The notes under the pieces are model-generated. The model saw only the letters and a list, made by a program, of their open reading frames with translations, was not told the origin of the DNA and ran no database searches. Both the position numbers and the translations under genes were made by a program. A stretch of DNA of 64,000 bases, taken from Puteibacter caeruleilacunae. Its GTDB lineage: Bacteria > Bacteroidota > Bacteroidia > Bacteroidales > Prolixibacteraceae. Position 1 is the stretch's first letter, and each line of letters opens with the position of its first letter. The stretch is taken from the NCBI GenBank assembly GCA_005217565.1, contig SJCO01000005.1:124001-188000 (forward strand), read 5' to 3'. Of the stretch, positions 24,551 to 32,245 are shown piece after piece.

Positions 24551-25608
24551 TAACGATTAATAAAAAGATAGATTTTAGAATGATGAGTATGAAGCGAATT
24601 GTTTTAATGATAATGGTTGCACTTGTAGGAGGTATGCAGCAATCATGTAATACAACTGCCGAAGCAACGGCTACTACAAAGCAGGAAGAGGTGGTTAAAG
24701 TAAAAACCTCTAAAATTACACCAACAGAGGTTGATATAACCAAAAGCTATTATGGAAAAGCAAACTACCATAAAAGTATGACCTATCTGGCCGAAATGGC
24801 AGGGCAGGTGCTGAAGGCAAACGTAAAAAGTGGTGATTATATTCATAAAGGGGATACCTTGTTTGCCTATCCTCCAATTAACCATGAGCTTCAGATAGAA
24901 CAAGCCAGGTTAACCTATAAGGAGATGAAAGATACTTACGAGCGAAAAGAAAAGCTCTTTAAGATTGGTGCTGTTGCGCGTGTTGAATTGAAATCGGCAA
25001 AAACGTCAATGGATGTTCAAAAGAAAGTGTTGGAGCGCTTGCAAAAGCAAAATGTAATTATAGCCCCTTTTTCGGGTATTGTGACCGATGTATTTGTTCA
25101 TCAAAATGAAGAGGTGGAAGTAGATGACAAGATCTGTAGTATTGCCAATACAGGGCAGTTGAAGCTTTCGTTTTATGTGCCATTGAAGGAGATTGATCTT
25201 ATTCACTTGGGGCATCCAGTATCCATTACTTATAATGGGCAGACTGTGAAAGGGAGCATCAGCCAGAAAGCAGTACAGATGGATCCTCAAAAGAGGTTGT
25301 TTCATGTTGAAGCTACTTTCGCTGATGCAAAAGATTTTAGTGGTGCAGGAGCAACGTTTAAGGTTAATGTTGTAACAGATACCCGAGCATATGCCATTTT
25401 AATTCCCAATAATGCAACTACTAAAAAGCGTGATGGCTACTATGCATACTTCGTGAAAGATAATAAGGCAGAAATTCGCAAGGTAAACTATAAGCATATG
25501 ATTGGCATGGATTTTCTTGTAGAACGTGGCGTAAATAGAGGAGACGTGCTCATCGTTAATGGTGTGGATAAAGTGTCGGATGGACAATCGGTTATTGTTG
25601 TGAAATAA
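24547..25608 (+). CDS. RND efflux periplasmic adaptor lipoprotein (HlyD/MFP family)
   Basis: A 353-residue membrane-fusion protein. A lipobox with cysteine C34 (GMQQSC) is best served by the internal ATG at 24589 (MKRIVLMIMVALVGG), although the ATG at 24547 overlaps the TolC stop and may be the coupled start. The order is barrel-sandwich half-motif GQVLKANVKSGDYIHKGD (about 87-104), alpha-hairpin (about 115-165), second lipoyl half IIAPFSGIVTDVFVHQNEEV (about 172-191), beta-barrel (about 205-280) and membrane-proximal domain. It links the inner-membrane permease at 25773 to the TolC-like protein. Residues after the lipobox are rich in T and A, as usual for a lipoprotein linker. Confidence 0.9.
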   Translation: MITINKKIDFRMMSMKRIVLMIMVALVGGMQQSCNTTAEATATTKQEEVVKVKTSKITPTEVDITKSYYGKANYHKSMTYLAEMAGQVLKANVKSGDYIHKGDTLFAYPPINHELQIEQARLTYKEMKDTYERKEKLFKIGAVARVELKSAKTSMDVQKKVLERLQKQNVIIAPFSGIVTDVFVHQNEEVEVDDKICSIANTGQLKLSFYVPLKEIDLIHLGHPVSITYNGQTVKGSISQKAVQMDPQKRLFHVEATFADAKDFSGAGATFKVNVVTDTRAYAILIPNNATTKKRDGYYAYFVKDNKAEIRKVNYKHMIGMDFLVERGVNRGDVLIVNGVDKVSDGQSVIVVK

Positions 25609-25634
25609 GAGATTCATGAGAGTTTCTGAATAAT

Positions 25635-25696
25635 CGTAAACAAGAAATATTAGGGAGATTAAGTTTTTCTGATTCCAAAGAACGTAAACAAGGAAT
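25635..25696. repeat. CGTAAACAAG repeat pair
   Basis: CGTAAACAAGAAAT (25635-25648) and CGTAAACAAGGAAT (25683-25696), 48 bases apart in the adaptor-permease gap. One mismatch in 14. Confidence 0.5.
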
Positions 25697-25725
25697 GAAG
25701 ATCCTCGCTTTGCATCCAGTAGACC

Positions 25726-25766
25726 ATATCAGAAAATCTTAAAATCCAAAAATCTAGAAATCTTTT
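25726..25766. repeat. Octamer (AAATCTnA) array before the RND permease
   Basis: The dinucleotide TC of AATC recurs at 25729, 25737, 25745, 25753 and 25761, an exact 8-base period over five units, ending 7 bases before the permease start. Confidence 0.65.
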
Positions 25767-25772
25767 AGAGAG

Positions 25773-28700
25773 ATGAAAATTACAAAATTTGCAGTTGATA
25801 GGCCGGTAACAACTACCATGTTGTTCCTGGGGATCGTCTTCTTTGGTCTCATGGCTTATTTTAAACTAGGGGTGAATCAAATGCCCGATGTTAGTCTGCC
25901 TATAATTACAGTTACAACTACATATCCAGGAGCAACACCTGAGGAGATAGAAAAAGAGGTTACCGATAAGATCGAAAAGGAAGTGGCATCGTTGAACGGA
26001 CTGAAAGAGTTGAAGTCTAATTCAATGAATAATGTATCGATTATTACTGCTGAGTTCTATATGAATGTTAAGTCGGAGGTGGCTTTACGGAAAGTAAGAA
26101 ACAAGGTCGATATGGTACTGCCTGAGCTACCAAAGGAATCGAAAAAACCACTTGTTGAGGTAATGGATCCCAGTTCAGAACCCGTAATCACACTTTGTGT
26201 TACAGGTGATATTCCCGGTTACCAGTTGTTTGATTATGTTGACAAGAAAATCAAAGACCAGTTATCGCGAATTGATGGAGTGGCAAAAATCGATATCAAG
26301 GGAGCAGAAAAGAGAGAAATAAAGGTTTTGGCCAATATGTCGGATATGTACGATAACCAAATGAATCTGACTGATTTGGCGAATAGCATTGAAGCAAGTA
26401 ACAGAAAAGTATCTTCGGGTAGTTTTGTAAATGTAAATAACGACTATGCCCTGGAAACTGGTAAGCAATATGCTCATGTTGATAGTATCCGAAAGATCTG
26501 TGTTGCAACTCCTGGTGGGGTAAATAAATTAACCGATTTCTCTGAAGTTGTGGATTCTATTAAGAAACGAGAGTTTATCTCTGGCTTTTGGAATGTAGAG
26601 AAAGGTGAAAAGTTTAATAATATCCTGAAAGTTGGTGTTATTAAGGTGAAATCGGCTAATGCGGTGAAGATAGCTGGTGAGGTAAAGAGTATTCTACCTG
26701 AGATTAAGGAATCTTTACCCGAAGGAATTGAGATTACCATCGCCAACGATCCCAGTGATTTCGTGGAGAGTGCTGTTGATGATGCATTGATGAATGTGAT
26801 TCTGGGAATTCTGATTACTGCTTTTGTGCTTTATTTTTTCTTGAGTGATATCAGATCAGTTATCGTTGTAAGTATATCTATTCCTGTATCATTGATTACT
26901 ACATTTATGGCTATCGATTCATTTGGCGGATCACTGAATATGATGACACTGATGAGTTATGCGGTGGCTATTGGAGCGTTGATTTCAAACTCAATTGTAG
27001 TGATCGATAACATTCTTCGATTACGTAACGGGGGAATGCCCATAAAAGAAGCAGCAGTAAAAGGTACTGAAGAGGTGATGATGGCGGTAATTGCATCAAC
27101 AGGAACAAACCTGGTAGTATTCTTACCAATTGCATCAATGACCTCAATGGTGGGAGCTTACTTTACCGAATACGCATTAACCATATCGGCGGCAACGGCT
27201 ATTTCGTTGGTGGTATCGTTCATGCTTACCCCAATGTTGTCGAGTTTATTATTCAAGAAAGCGGCAAAGGAATCGGCATTCTCAGGATTGATAAAACGAT
27301 TCTTTGGCTGGCTTGAAAGAGGATATGAGAAGTCGCTTGAGCGCTTAATATCCAACAAACTGAAGCCTATTTTATTGTTCTCAGGTACAATTGTAGTGTT
27401 GTATTTTAGTTCGTTTTTATTGTCTTACATTGGGTTTGAGTTTATTCCGAAGGAAGACAATGGTGATGTGTACGTTGAATTGGAGATGCCAACGGGAATG
27501 TCATTAGACAAAACCGCTGTAATGCTTGATTTGATTGAGAAGAAGATTGCGGCACACTCAGAAGTGAAGACCATACTAAGTACTATTGGGGAGAAGAATT
27601 CAAGCACAAGGGGAACCAACCTGGCGAAGATGCATGTGAAGTTGAATTCAAAAGAGGCAAGAGAAATCACTAATGAGGAGATGGCGGAAGTACTCTATAA
27701 AGAATTGAACGTAATGCCTGATATCCGTCCGGTTGTAACAACCACTAAAAGTGATGAGAGTCAGCCGCTGATGTTCCGACTTCAATCTACTAATAAAGAA
27801 GAATTACGTGAAGCGAATGATATCGTACTGGGGAAGGTGAAGAATTTGGGTTGTATTTTGAATGCAGAATCAAACTATCGAAAAGGAAATGCTTTGATTC
27901 AGGTAAAGCCTAAAGAATATATGGTGGCTGAAACAGGTCTAACTCCTTTCATGATTGCTATGAATATCAGGGCTGCAATTAATGGTGTGAAAGCATCGGT
28001 GATGAAGGTGAAAGGACGAGAATATGATATCCGTGTGTCCTATCCTCAAAATCAGGTGAATACACTTAACAAGATCAAGCAAATACCAATCTTTACCACT
28101 CATGGATGTTATACTATCGCACAGTTGGCTACTATTGGTTTTGGCGACTCTCAATCAAAAGTGCAGCATATTGATAAGATTAATACCATTGAGATTACTG
28201 CAACTCAGATGCCTGGAATTGATCAGGGAATGGCTAGTGAAAAGATCTCTGAGATTCTGGATAACACTGAACTGCCTGAATCGGTTAACTATGTATGGGC
28301 TGGTGATATTAAAATGATGAACGAAACCATGACTGATATGGCGATTACCTTCGCCATTGCTGTGTTGCTGATGTATATGTTGTTGGCTTCATTACTGGAG
28401 AATTTCTGGCATCCTATCATCATCTTTACTACTGTACCAATGGCAATGATTGGTGTGTTTGTGTTGATGTACCTGGCTGGAACTTCAATCAATATTATGA
28501 CCCTCATGGCGGTGATTACATTGCTGGGGCTGGTGGTGAATGACAGTATCCTGATACACGATTATACCCAGCAGCTGAAAGAGAAGTTTAAGCTAAAAAA
28601 AGCAGTGTTGACAGCTTGTAGAACAAAAATGAAGACGGTAATCATGACTACAGTTGCAATTATTGCCGGTATGATTCCAAATGCTGTACTAACAGGCAGT

Positions 28701-28826
28701 GCAGGGGCTGAATTCCGTACTCCTATGGCTGTTGTCACCATTGGAGGAATGATAACATCTACAATATTAACATTGTATATTATTCCTTCGTTGTTTTACC
28801 TAATTCAGAATAAAAAGAAAAAGTAA
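25773..28826 (+). CDS. RND-family (HAE1-like) efflux permease, atypical proton relay
   Basis: A 1017-residue inner-membrane transporter with the standard two-fold layout: TM1 (about 12-32), periplasmic porter domain 1, TM2-TM6, TM7 (about 540-560), porter domain 2, TM8-TM12. Family sequence is clear (FAVDRPVTTTMLFLG, YPGATPEEIEKEVTDKIE, FIPKEDNGDVYVELEMPTGMS). In TM4, where AcrB has the Asp407-Asp408 pair, this protein reads ALISNSIVVIDN, with S405 and N406. In TM10, where AcrB has Lys940, it reads GLVVNDSILIHDY, with N923 then D924. The canonical proton-relay residues are therefore missing or moved. It is the third gene of a TolC-adaptor-permease operon. Cargo is unknown; drugs, lipids or siderophores are all possible. 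Confidence 0.9.
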   Translation: MKITKFAVDRPVTTTMLFLGIVFFGLMAYFKLGVNQMPDVSLPIITVTTTYPGATPEEIEKEVTDKIEKEVASLNGLKELKSNSMNNVSIITAEFYMNVKSEVALRKVRNKVDMVLPELPKESKKPLVEVMDPSSEPVITLCVTGDIPGYQLFDYVDKKIKDQLSRIDGVAKIDIKGAEKREIKVLANMSDMYDNQMNLTDLANSIEASNRKVSSGSFVNVNNDYALETGKQYAHVDSIRKICVATPGGVNKLTDFSEVVDSIKKREFISGFWNVEKGEKFNNILKVGVIKVKSANAVKIAGEVKSILPEIKESLPEGIEITIANDPSDFVESAVDDALMNVILGILITAFVLYFFLSDIRSVIVVSISIPVSLITTFMAIDSFGGSLNMMTLMSYAVAIGALISNSIVVIDNILRLRNGGMPIKEAAVKGTEEVMMAVIASTGTNLVVFLPIASMTSMVGAYFTEYALTISAATAISLVVSFMLTPMLSSLLFKKAAKESAFSGLIKRFFGWLERGYEKSLERLISNKLKPILLFSGTIVVLYFSSFLLSYIGFEFIPKEDNGDVYVELEMPTGMSLDKTAVMLDLIEKKIAAHSEVKTILSTIGEKNSSTRGTNLAKMHVKLNSKEAREITNEEMAEVLYKELNVMPDIRPVVTTTKSDESQPLMFRLQSTNKEELREANDIVLGKVKNLGCILNAESNYRKGNALIQVKPKEYMVAETGLTPFMIAMNIRAAINGVKASVMKVKGREYDIRVSYPQNQVNTLNKIKQIPIFTTHGCYTIAQLATIGFGDSQSKVQHIDKINTIEITATQMPGIDQGMASEKISEILDNTELPESVNYVWAGDIKMMNETMTDMAITFAIAVLLMYMLLASLLENFWHPIIIFTTVPMAMIGVFVLMYLAGTSINIMTLMAVITLLGLVVNDSILIHDYTQQLKEKFKLKKAVLTACRTKMKTVIMTTVAIIAGMIPNAVLTGSAGAEFRTPMAVVTIGGMITSTILTLYIIPSLFYLIQNKKKK

Positions 28827-28848
28827 TCACATCAAAACATAGATTACA

Positions 28849-28914
28849 GGAAGGATGACTATAAATAATTGAGTTTTTTCATAGTGTATAGTTTTTGATA
28901 GAAGTCATCCTTCC
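28849..28914 (+). terminator. Long-loop inverted repeat after RND operon
   Basis: GGAAGGATGACT (28849-28860) and its exact complement AGTCATCCTTCC (28903-28914) with a 42-base AT-rich loop. Probably the operon terminator, though the loop is unusually long. Confidence 0.55.
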
Positions 28915-28987
28915 TTATTATTCTATTTGATCAATAAAGAATGAACAAAAGGAAAAAGGAAACTCCTTTTCATTATGGAGACCAAAT

Positions 28988-29022
28988 TCGAAAATCCAGT
29001 AATCTTAGAATCAGATAATCTT
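28988..29022. repeat. Octamer (AATC) array before the cyclase gene
   Basis: TC of AATC/AATCT at 28995, 29003, 29011 and 29019, exact 8-base period; the last unit ends a few bases before the ATG at 29025. Confidence 0.65.
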
Positions 29023-29024
29023 TA

Positions 29025-30101
29025 ATGCAGATGAATATTAGTAAAAATCAGAAATATACCTATGTCCTTTGGAGTGTGCTTGCATGGATTGCAGCAATGG
29101 TGTTTTGGTCGATGATTCAATTGGGGGAAGTGTCTGAAAGTAACACTGGAAATTCTGAGCAGATTGAGCTAATTTCTATTGTGGTTACAGGTGTAATATT
29201 TGCAATCAATTACTTAATGATTAGCTGGATTATTCGTAGAAAGTCTTATTTTTTGAATGGCTTGTCGTATGGCGGTTTGGTAATTATTTATTCAGGATTG
29301 CATTTTATCTCACTGGGAATAACCATATGCATTTACACATTGTTTTGGGATCTCTTCTATCAGGGAGCAGATATTCAAACTTTATGGGCCGAGACTTATA
29401 AGTTTATCTTGTCGGATAACCTGTTGAGGATTTTTCTGTATACCTATACCGTGAGTGTGCTTTTGTTTTGGACAATGCTTGTTAGTCAGCGATTTGGTCC
29501 TGGCGTATTGCGTGATTTAATTCTTGGTGCCTATCGTCATCCAAAAGATAAAGAAATGATTTTCCTTTTCATGGATCTGAAATCGTCCACTGGATATGCT
29601 GAACGTCTCGGGTATCAGAAATACAGTAGGCTTATTCAAGATTGTTTTACCGATTTGACAGCGTCAGTGATTGCAACTAAGGCTCAAATATATCAATATG
29701 TGGGAGATGAGGTTGTGCTGTGTTGGTCATACGAGCAAGGCATTGAGTCAGGAAACTGCGTGCAGGCATTCTTCTGTTTTAAGGAGACCATCAATCAGCG
29801 AAAAGATTACTATCTGTCTCAATATGGCTTGGTTCCTCAATTTAAAGGAGGACTAAATGGAGGAACACTAATGACTGCCGAAGTTGGTATTATAAAGCGA
29901 TCAATAGCTTATCATGGTGACGTGATTAATATAGCCTCTCGAATACAGCATTTATGCAATACCTATAATTCGGAGTTGTTAATAACAGAGAAACTAGTAG
30001 ATGATTTACCACAACAATCCCACTTAAGATATGAACCGATTATTGTCCGAAAATTGAAAGGAATGCAAAAGATGTGCAGCATTTACAGGATAATAAGATG
30101 A
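29025..30101 (+). CDS. Membrane class III adenylate/guanylate cyclase
   Basis: A 358-residue protein. Four hydrophobic segments lie in the first about 155 residues (YVLWSVLAWIAAMVFWSMI, LISIVVTGVIFAINYLMISWI, LVIIYSGLHFISLGITICIYTLFW and LLFWTMLV). A cytoplasmic class III cyclase domain follows (about 175-358). Metal-binding aspartates are D184 (FMDLKSST) and D228 (YVGDEVV). The transition-state pair is N302 and R306 in GDVINIASRIQ, so the active site is complete. The usual purine-selecting lysine before GD is a glutamine here (YQYVGD), so cAMP versus cGMP cannot be called. It is monocistronic, flanked by hairpin-forming spacers and preceded by an octamer array. No cyclic-nucleotide-binding regulator is in the window. 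Confidence 0.87.
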   Translation: MQMNISKNQKYTYVLWSVLAWIAAMVFWSMIQLGEVSESNTGNSEQIELISIVVTGVIFAINYLMISWIIRRKSYFLNGLSYGGLVIIYSGLHFISLGITICIYTLFWDLFYQGADIQTLWAETYKFILSDNLLRIFLYTYTVSVLLFWTMLVSQRFGPGVLRDLILGAYRHPKDKEMIFLFMDLKSSTGYAERLGYQKYSRLIQDCFTDLTASVIATKAQIYQYVGDEVVLCWSYEQGIESGNCVQAFFCFKETINQRKDYYLSQYGLVPQFKGGLNGGTLMTAEVGIIKRSIAYHGDVINIASRIQHLCNTYNSELLITEKLVDDLPQQSHLRYEPIIVRKLKGMQKMCSIYRIIR

Positions 30102-30146
30102 TATTATTTATTTACTCGTTGTAATACTCTAATACTTCTATTCTAA

Positions 30147-30207
30147 GGAGAGAGGCCAACTTTTTTTAAATACACGTACTACTCTTATGGCCTCTCTCTA
30201 TTTTTTT
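30147..30207 (+). terminator. Terminator of cyclase gene, long loop
   Basis: GAGAGAGGCCA (30148-30158) pairs exactly with TGGCCTCTCTC (30188-30198), 29-base loop, followed by TA and T7. Confidence 0.75.
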
Positions 30208-30236
30208 AGTAATACTCAGATACTTCAATTGATTAG

Positions 30237-30301
30237 GGGAGGTCAAAATTAAATAACATACACACACGAATAAACCACTTCAAGACCTCCCTTCTCCTTT
30301 A
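30237..30301 (+). repeat. Long-loop inverted repeat
   Basis: GGGAGGTC (30237-30244) and GACCTCCC (30294-30301) with a 49-base loop rich in CA. It follows 30 bases after the cyclase terminator. Confidence 0.5.
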
Positions 30302-30379
30302 TATAGTGTTTCGATGACTAAATGTTTATATAATGAAAGGGGAGTTCAAATTTGAGTCAGAAAAACTTATTACAGCCCG

Positions 30380-30452
30380 CTATTCTTATTATTTCCACAA
30401 GGTAAAAGAAAAGTGGATAAGAATAGAGTAGCTGTGTAACTCTATTTTTTTT
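30380..30452 (+). promoter_or_regulatory. Overlapping hairpin and terminator before orphan sigma
   Basis: Hairpin 1: CTATTCTTAT (30380-30389) with ATAAGAATAG (30417-30426), extended by CCAC/GTGG inside. Hairpin 2: TAGAGT (30424-30429) with ACTCTA (30439-30444) followed by T8 (30445-30452). They share three bases and so compete. Possible attenuator or insulator. Confidence 0.5.
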
Positions 30453-30459
30453 ACATTTG
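30452..30459 (+). promoter_or_regulatory. -7 box TACATTTG of orphan sigma gene
   Basis: TACATTTG matches TAnnTTTG and lies 16 bases before the ATG at 30476, implying a very short leader. No good -33 TTG at the expected distance. The same octamer is found at the start of the sigma gene at 54650. Confidence 0.5.
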
Positions 30460-30475
30460 CTCCAGAGATACTCAC

Positions 30476-31105
30476 ATGGAAGGCGGAGCAACAAATATAG
30501 AAAGGAATGATTCAGAGCAATGGAAAGCATTGAAGCGTGGCGATAAAAACGCTTTATCTGTGTTATTCAATAATTATTATCAATTCCTATTTAATTATGG
30601 CTACCAGATGATTCAAGATCGGGATCTGGTGAAGGATGCCATACAGGAATTGTTTTATTCTATATGGAGTCGCCGTGAACGTTTAGGTGACGTCGTATAT
30701 GTGAAGTCTTATTTACTGATGTCTCTTCGTCGTCAATTGCTATTGTTAAAACAATTAGAGAAAAGCTCTGATGTGGATTCGTACAGCGACGAAGAAGCTG
30801 AAATGTTCGTATTTGAAGAAGAACAATTCATGGATAATGAAGAGATATCATCTATTTTAAAGCAACAATTAATTTCTACAATAAATCAGCTTACTACAAA
30901 ACAACGTGAGCTGGTATTTCTTCGATTCTATCAGGAGCTTTCTTACAAGCAAATTGCTGAACTTCTGTCGATTAATGAGCAGTCGGTGAAGAATAATATG
31001 CAACGGATTATTAAGAAAATGCGTGAGTGGATTACCTTTCAGGATGGTGAATATCAAGTGGATAATCTATTGTTTGCTCTTTTCGTTTACTATAAAAGGA
31101 AATAA
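30476..31105 (+). CDS. ECF RNA polymerase sigma factor without adjacent FecR
   Basis: A 209-residue group 4 sigma. Region 2 spans about residues 15-85, with QDRDLVKDAIQELFYSIWSRR (47-67, core-binding helix). A glutamate-rich acidic linker (about 100-125) follows. Region 4 spans about 138-185, with LTTKQRELVFLRFYQELS and the recognition helix-turn-helix QIAELLSINEQSVKNNMQR. It resembles the FecI-like sigmas that start PULs, but no anti-sigma or SusC follows; instead there is a terminator and an IclR cassette. The only FecR in the window lacking its own sigma is at 44258, 13 kb downstream, which may be its separated partner. It could instead act with an anti-sigma elsewhere. Confidence 0.9.
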   Translation: MEGGATNIERNDSEQWKALKRGDKNALSVLFNNYYQFLFNYGYQMIQDRDLVKDAIQELFYSIWSRRERLGDVVYVKSYLLMSLRRQLLLLKQLEKSSDVDSYSDEEAEMFVFEEEQFMDNEEISSILKQQLISTINQLTTKQRELVFLRFYQELSYKQIAELLSINEQSVKNNMQRIIKKMREWITFQDGEYQVDNLLFALFVYYKRK

Positions 31106-31163
31106 ATTTGTTGCGTTGCACGGAGGGATGTGTATTGATGTTTGCCATGTGCTACAGACATTA

Positions 31164-31186
31164 TCTGCCCAAAAGGGCAGAATTTT
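31164..31186 (+). terminator. Terminator of orphan sigma gene
   Basis: TCTGCCC (31164-31170), AAAA loop, GGGCAGA (31175-31181), then a short T4. Confidence 0.7.
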
Positions 31187-31355
31187 ACAGTGCGTTAGTG
31201 ATGCACTTGTTTGTTGCTACAATGTGATATCCCCAACTAATTACACCTGCAGCACTACATTTGCGAACCACTGGTCTATGGCGTAGCGAATGTCTGTTGG
31301 AATAAAATATCCTCCTTTACAACTTCTTAGAATACCTCCTAACATCTCAATAAAT

Positions 31356-31385
31356 TTGTTTAGTCCAAAGAAATAAATATATTTG
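31356..31385 (+). promoter_or_regulatory. Promoter of IclR cassette
   Basis: TTG (31356-31358), 19 bases, TATATTTG (31378-31385): full Bacteroidota -33/-7 match. Transcription would start near 31391, at the first operator dyad. Confidence 0.7.
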
Positions 31386-31391
31386 CAAGAG

Positions 31392-31426
31392 AATTCAAAT
31401 ATGAATAGTAAATTCAAATATGAATA
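31392..31426. promoter_or_regulatory. Tandem dyads overlapping the IclR start codon
   Basis: The 16-mer AATTCAAATATGAATA occurs at 31392-31407 and again at 31411-31426. Each holds the dyad ATTCA-AATA-TGAAT. The second contains the start ATG (31420); the first contains an ATG that opens an 8-codon frame ending just after it. Likely autoregulatory operator. Confidence 0.65.
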
Positions 31427-32211
31427 AGGAAGCAAAAGAGACTACCACCAATTATAAAGTTCCAAATCTAGAGAGAGGTCTGGAAATTATGGAATTATTA
31501 GCAGATAATCCAAAAGGATTGTCTATTCAGGATATAAAGAATGAGTTAGGATTATCACAGACTAGTGTATTTCGTATTACTCAGTCGCTATTGCAAAAAG
31601 GATATCTTGCACGTGATGAGGAATCGAAATATTTCTATTTAACCAGAAAACTTCTAACCATTGGCTTTCGCGCAATTAATGAACACGACTTGCTGGAGAT
31701 TGCATTACCATGGATGAGAAAGCTGCGTGACGAAGTAAAAGAAACTGTCTTTTTAGGAATAATAGGTGATACTGATGGAATATTTATTGAGCAGGCACTA
31801 GGTACATATCCTTTTAAATTTATGCTTACTCCTGGAAATCGATTCCCTTTCCATTGTTCGGCACCAGGGAAAGCAATGCTTGCGTTCCTGCCTGAAAAAG
31901 AGAAAGTGGAGTTGGTAAGTAAACTCACCCTCAAAAAGTTTAACGAAAATACCATTACCACAAAACGGAAGTTTCAGGAAGAGTTGAAAATGGTAAAGGA
32001 ACAGGGATATGCGCTCGATCGTGAAGAACAGCTAAAAGGAGTTGTTTGTGTTGGTGCTCCAGTGTTTGATTACCAGGGATTTCCTAAGGCTGCTATCTGG
32101 ATTTCAGGACCAACAGAGCGAATGAATGAAGTGGTTTGGGAAGATCAAGGAGAACTGGTGAAACAGTACGCCGAAAAGATATCAATAGAAATGGGGTATA
32201 AAAAAAACTAA
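31420..32211 (+). CDS. IclR-family transcriptional regulator
   Basis: A 263-residue protein. The N-terminal winged helix-turn-helix (about 12-75) reads VPNLERGLEIMELLADNPKGL, QDIKNELGLSQTSVFRITQSLLQKGYL. The C-terminal IclR effector-binding domain (about 90-258) includes VFLGIIGDTDGIF, PFHCSAPGKAMLAFLPE (a conserved 'APG(R/K)A' motif) and a QGYALDREEQLKGVVCVGAPVFD strand pair containing the family cysteine. IclR proteins usually control catabolic genes and respond to small organic acids or sugar-acid intermediates. The next gene starts 34 bases later, so it probably controls the dehydrogenase and propeller genes as well as itself, through the tandem dyads at its own start codon. It could also regulate PUL 2. 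Confidence 0.92.
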   Translation: MNKEAKETTTNYKVPNLERGLEIMELLADNPKGLSIQDIKNELGLSQTSVFRITQSLLQKGYLARDEESKYFYLTRKLLTIGFRAINEHDLLEIALPWMRKLRDEVKETVFLGIIGDTDGIFIEQALGTYPFKFMLTPGNRFPFHCSAPGKAMLAFLPEKEKVELVSKLTLKKFNENTITTKRKFQEELKMVKEQGYALDREEQLKGVVCVGAPVFDYQGFPKAAIWISGPTERMNEVVWEDQGELVKQYAEKISIEMGYKKN

Positions 32212-32245
32212 GAATTACCACCCGGAAAATTATTTGACTACAACT

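Larger units (their letters stand above)
30102..30475. other. 374-base hairpin-rich spacer before orphan sigma gene
   Basis: No gene. It holds four inverted repeats in succession: 30148-30198, 30237-30301, 30380-30426 and 30424-30444 with a T8 tail, then a TACATTTG box at 30452. It also contains a TCAAATTTGA palindrome (30346-30355). It may be a stack of terminators or a structured RNA. Confidence 0.55.
31106..31419. other. 314-base spacer between sigma and IclR genes
   Basis: Contains the terminator at 31164-31186, an AGTGC/GCACT short inverted repeat (about 31189-31206), an isolated TACATTTG (31256-31263) and the IclR promoter and operator. The minus strand at 31241-31330 reads briefly protein-like (GGYFIPTDIRYAIDQWFAN) but has no start context; it may be a gene remnant. 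Confidence 0.45.

Noticed and set aside
30346-30355. TCAAATTTGA palindrome as a further IclR site
   Set aside because: Only partly like the ATTCA/TGAAT dyad, single copy, and in an AT-rich spacer where chance palindromes are common.
31023-31286. 87-codon frame overlapping the end of the orphan sigma gene
   Set aside because: It overlaps region 4 coding sequence out of frame, crosses the terminator hairpin, and has no recognisable features.
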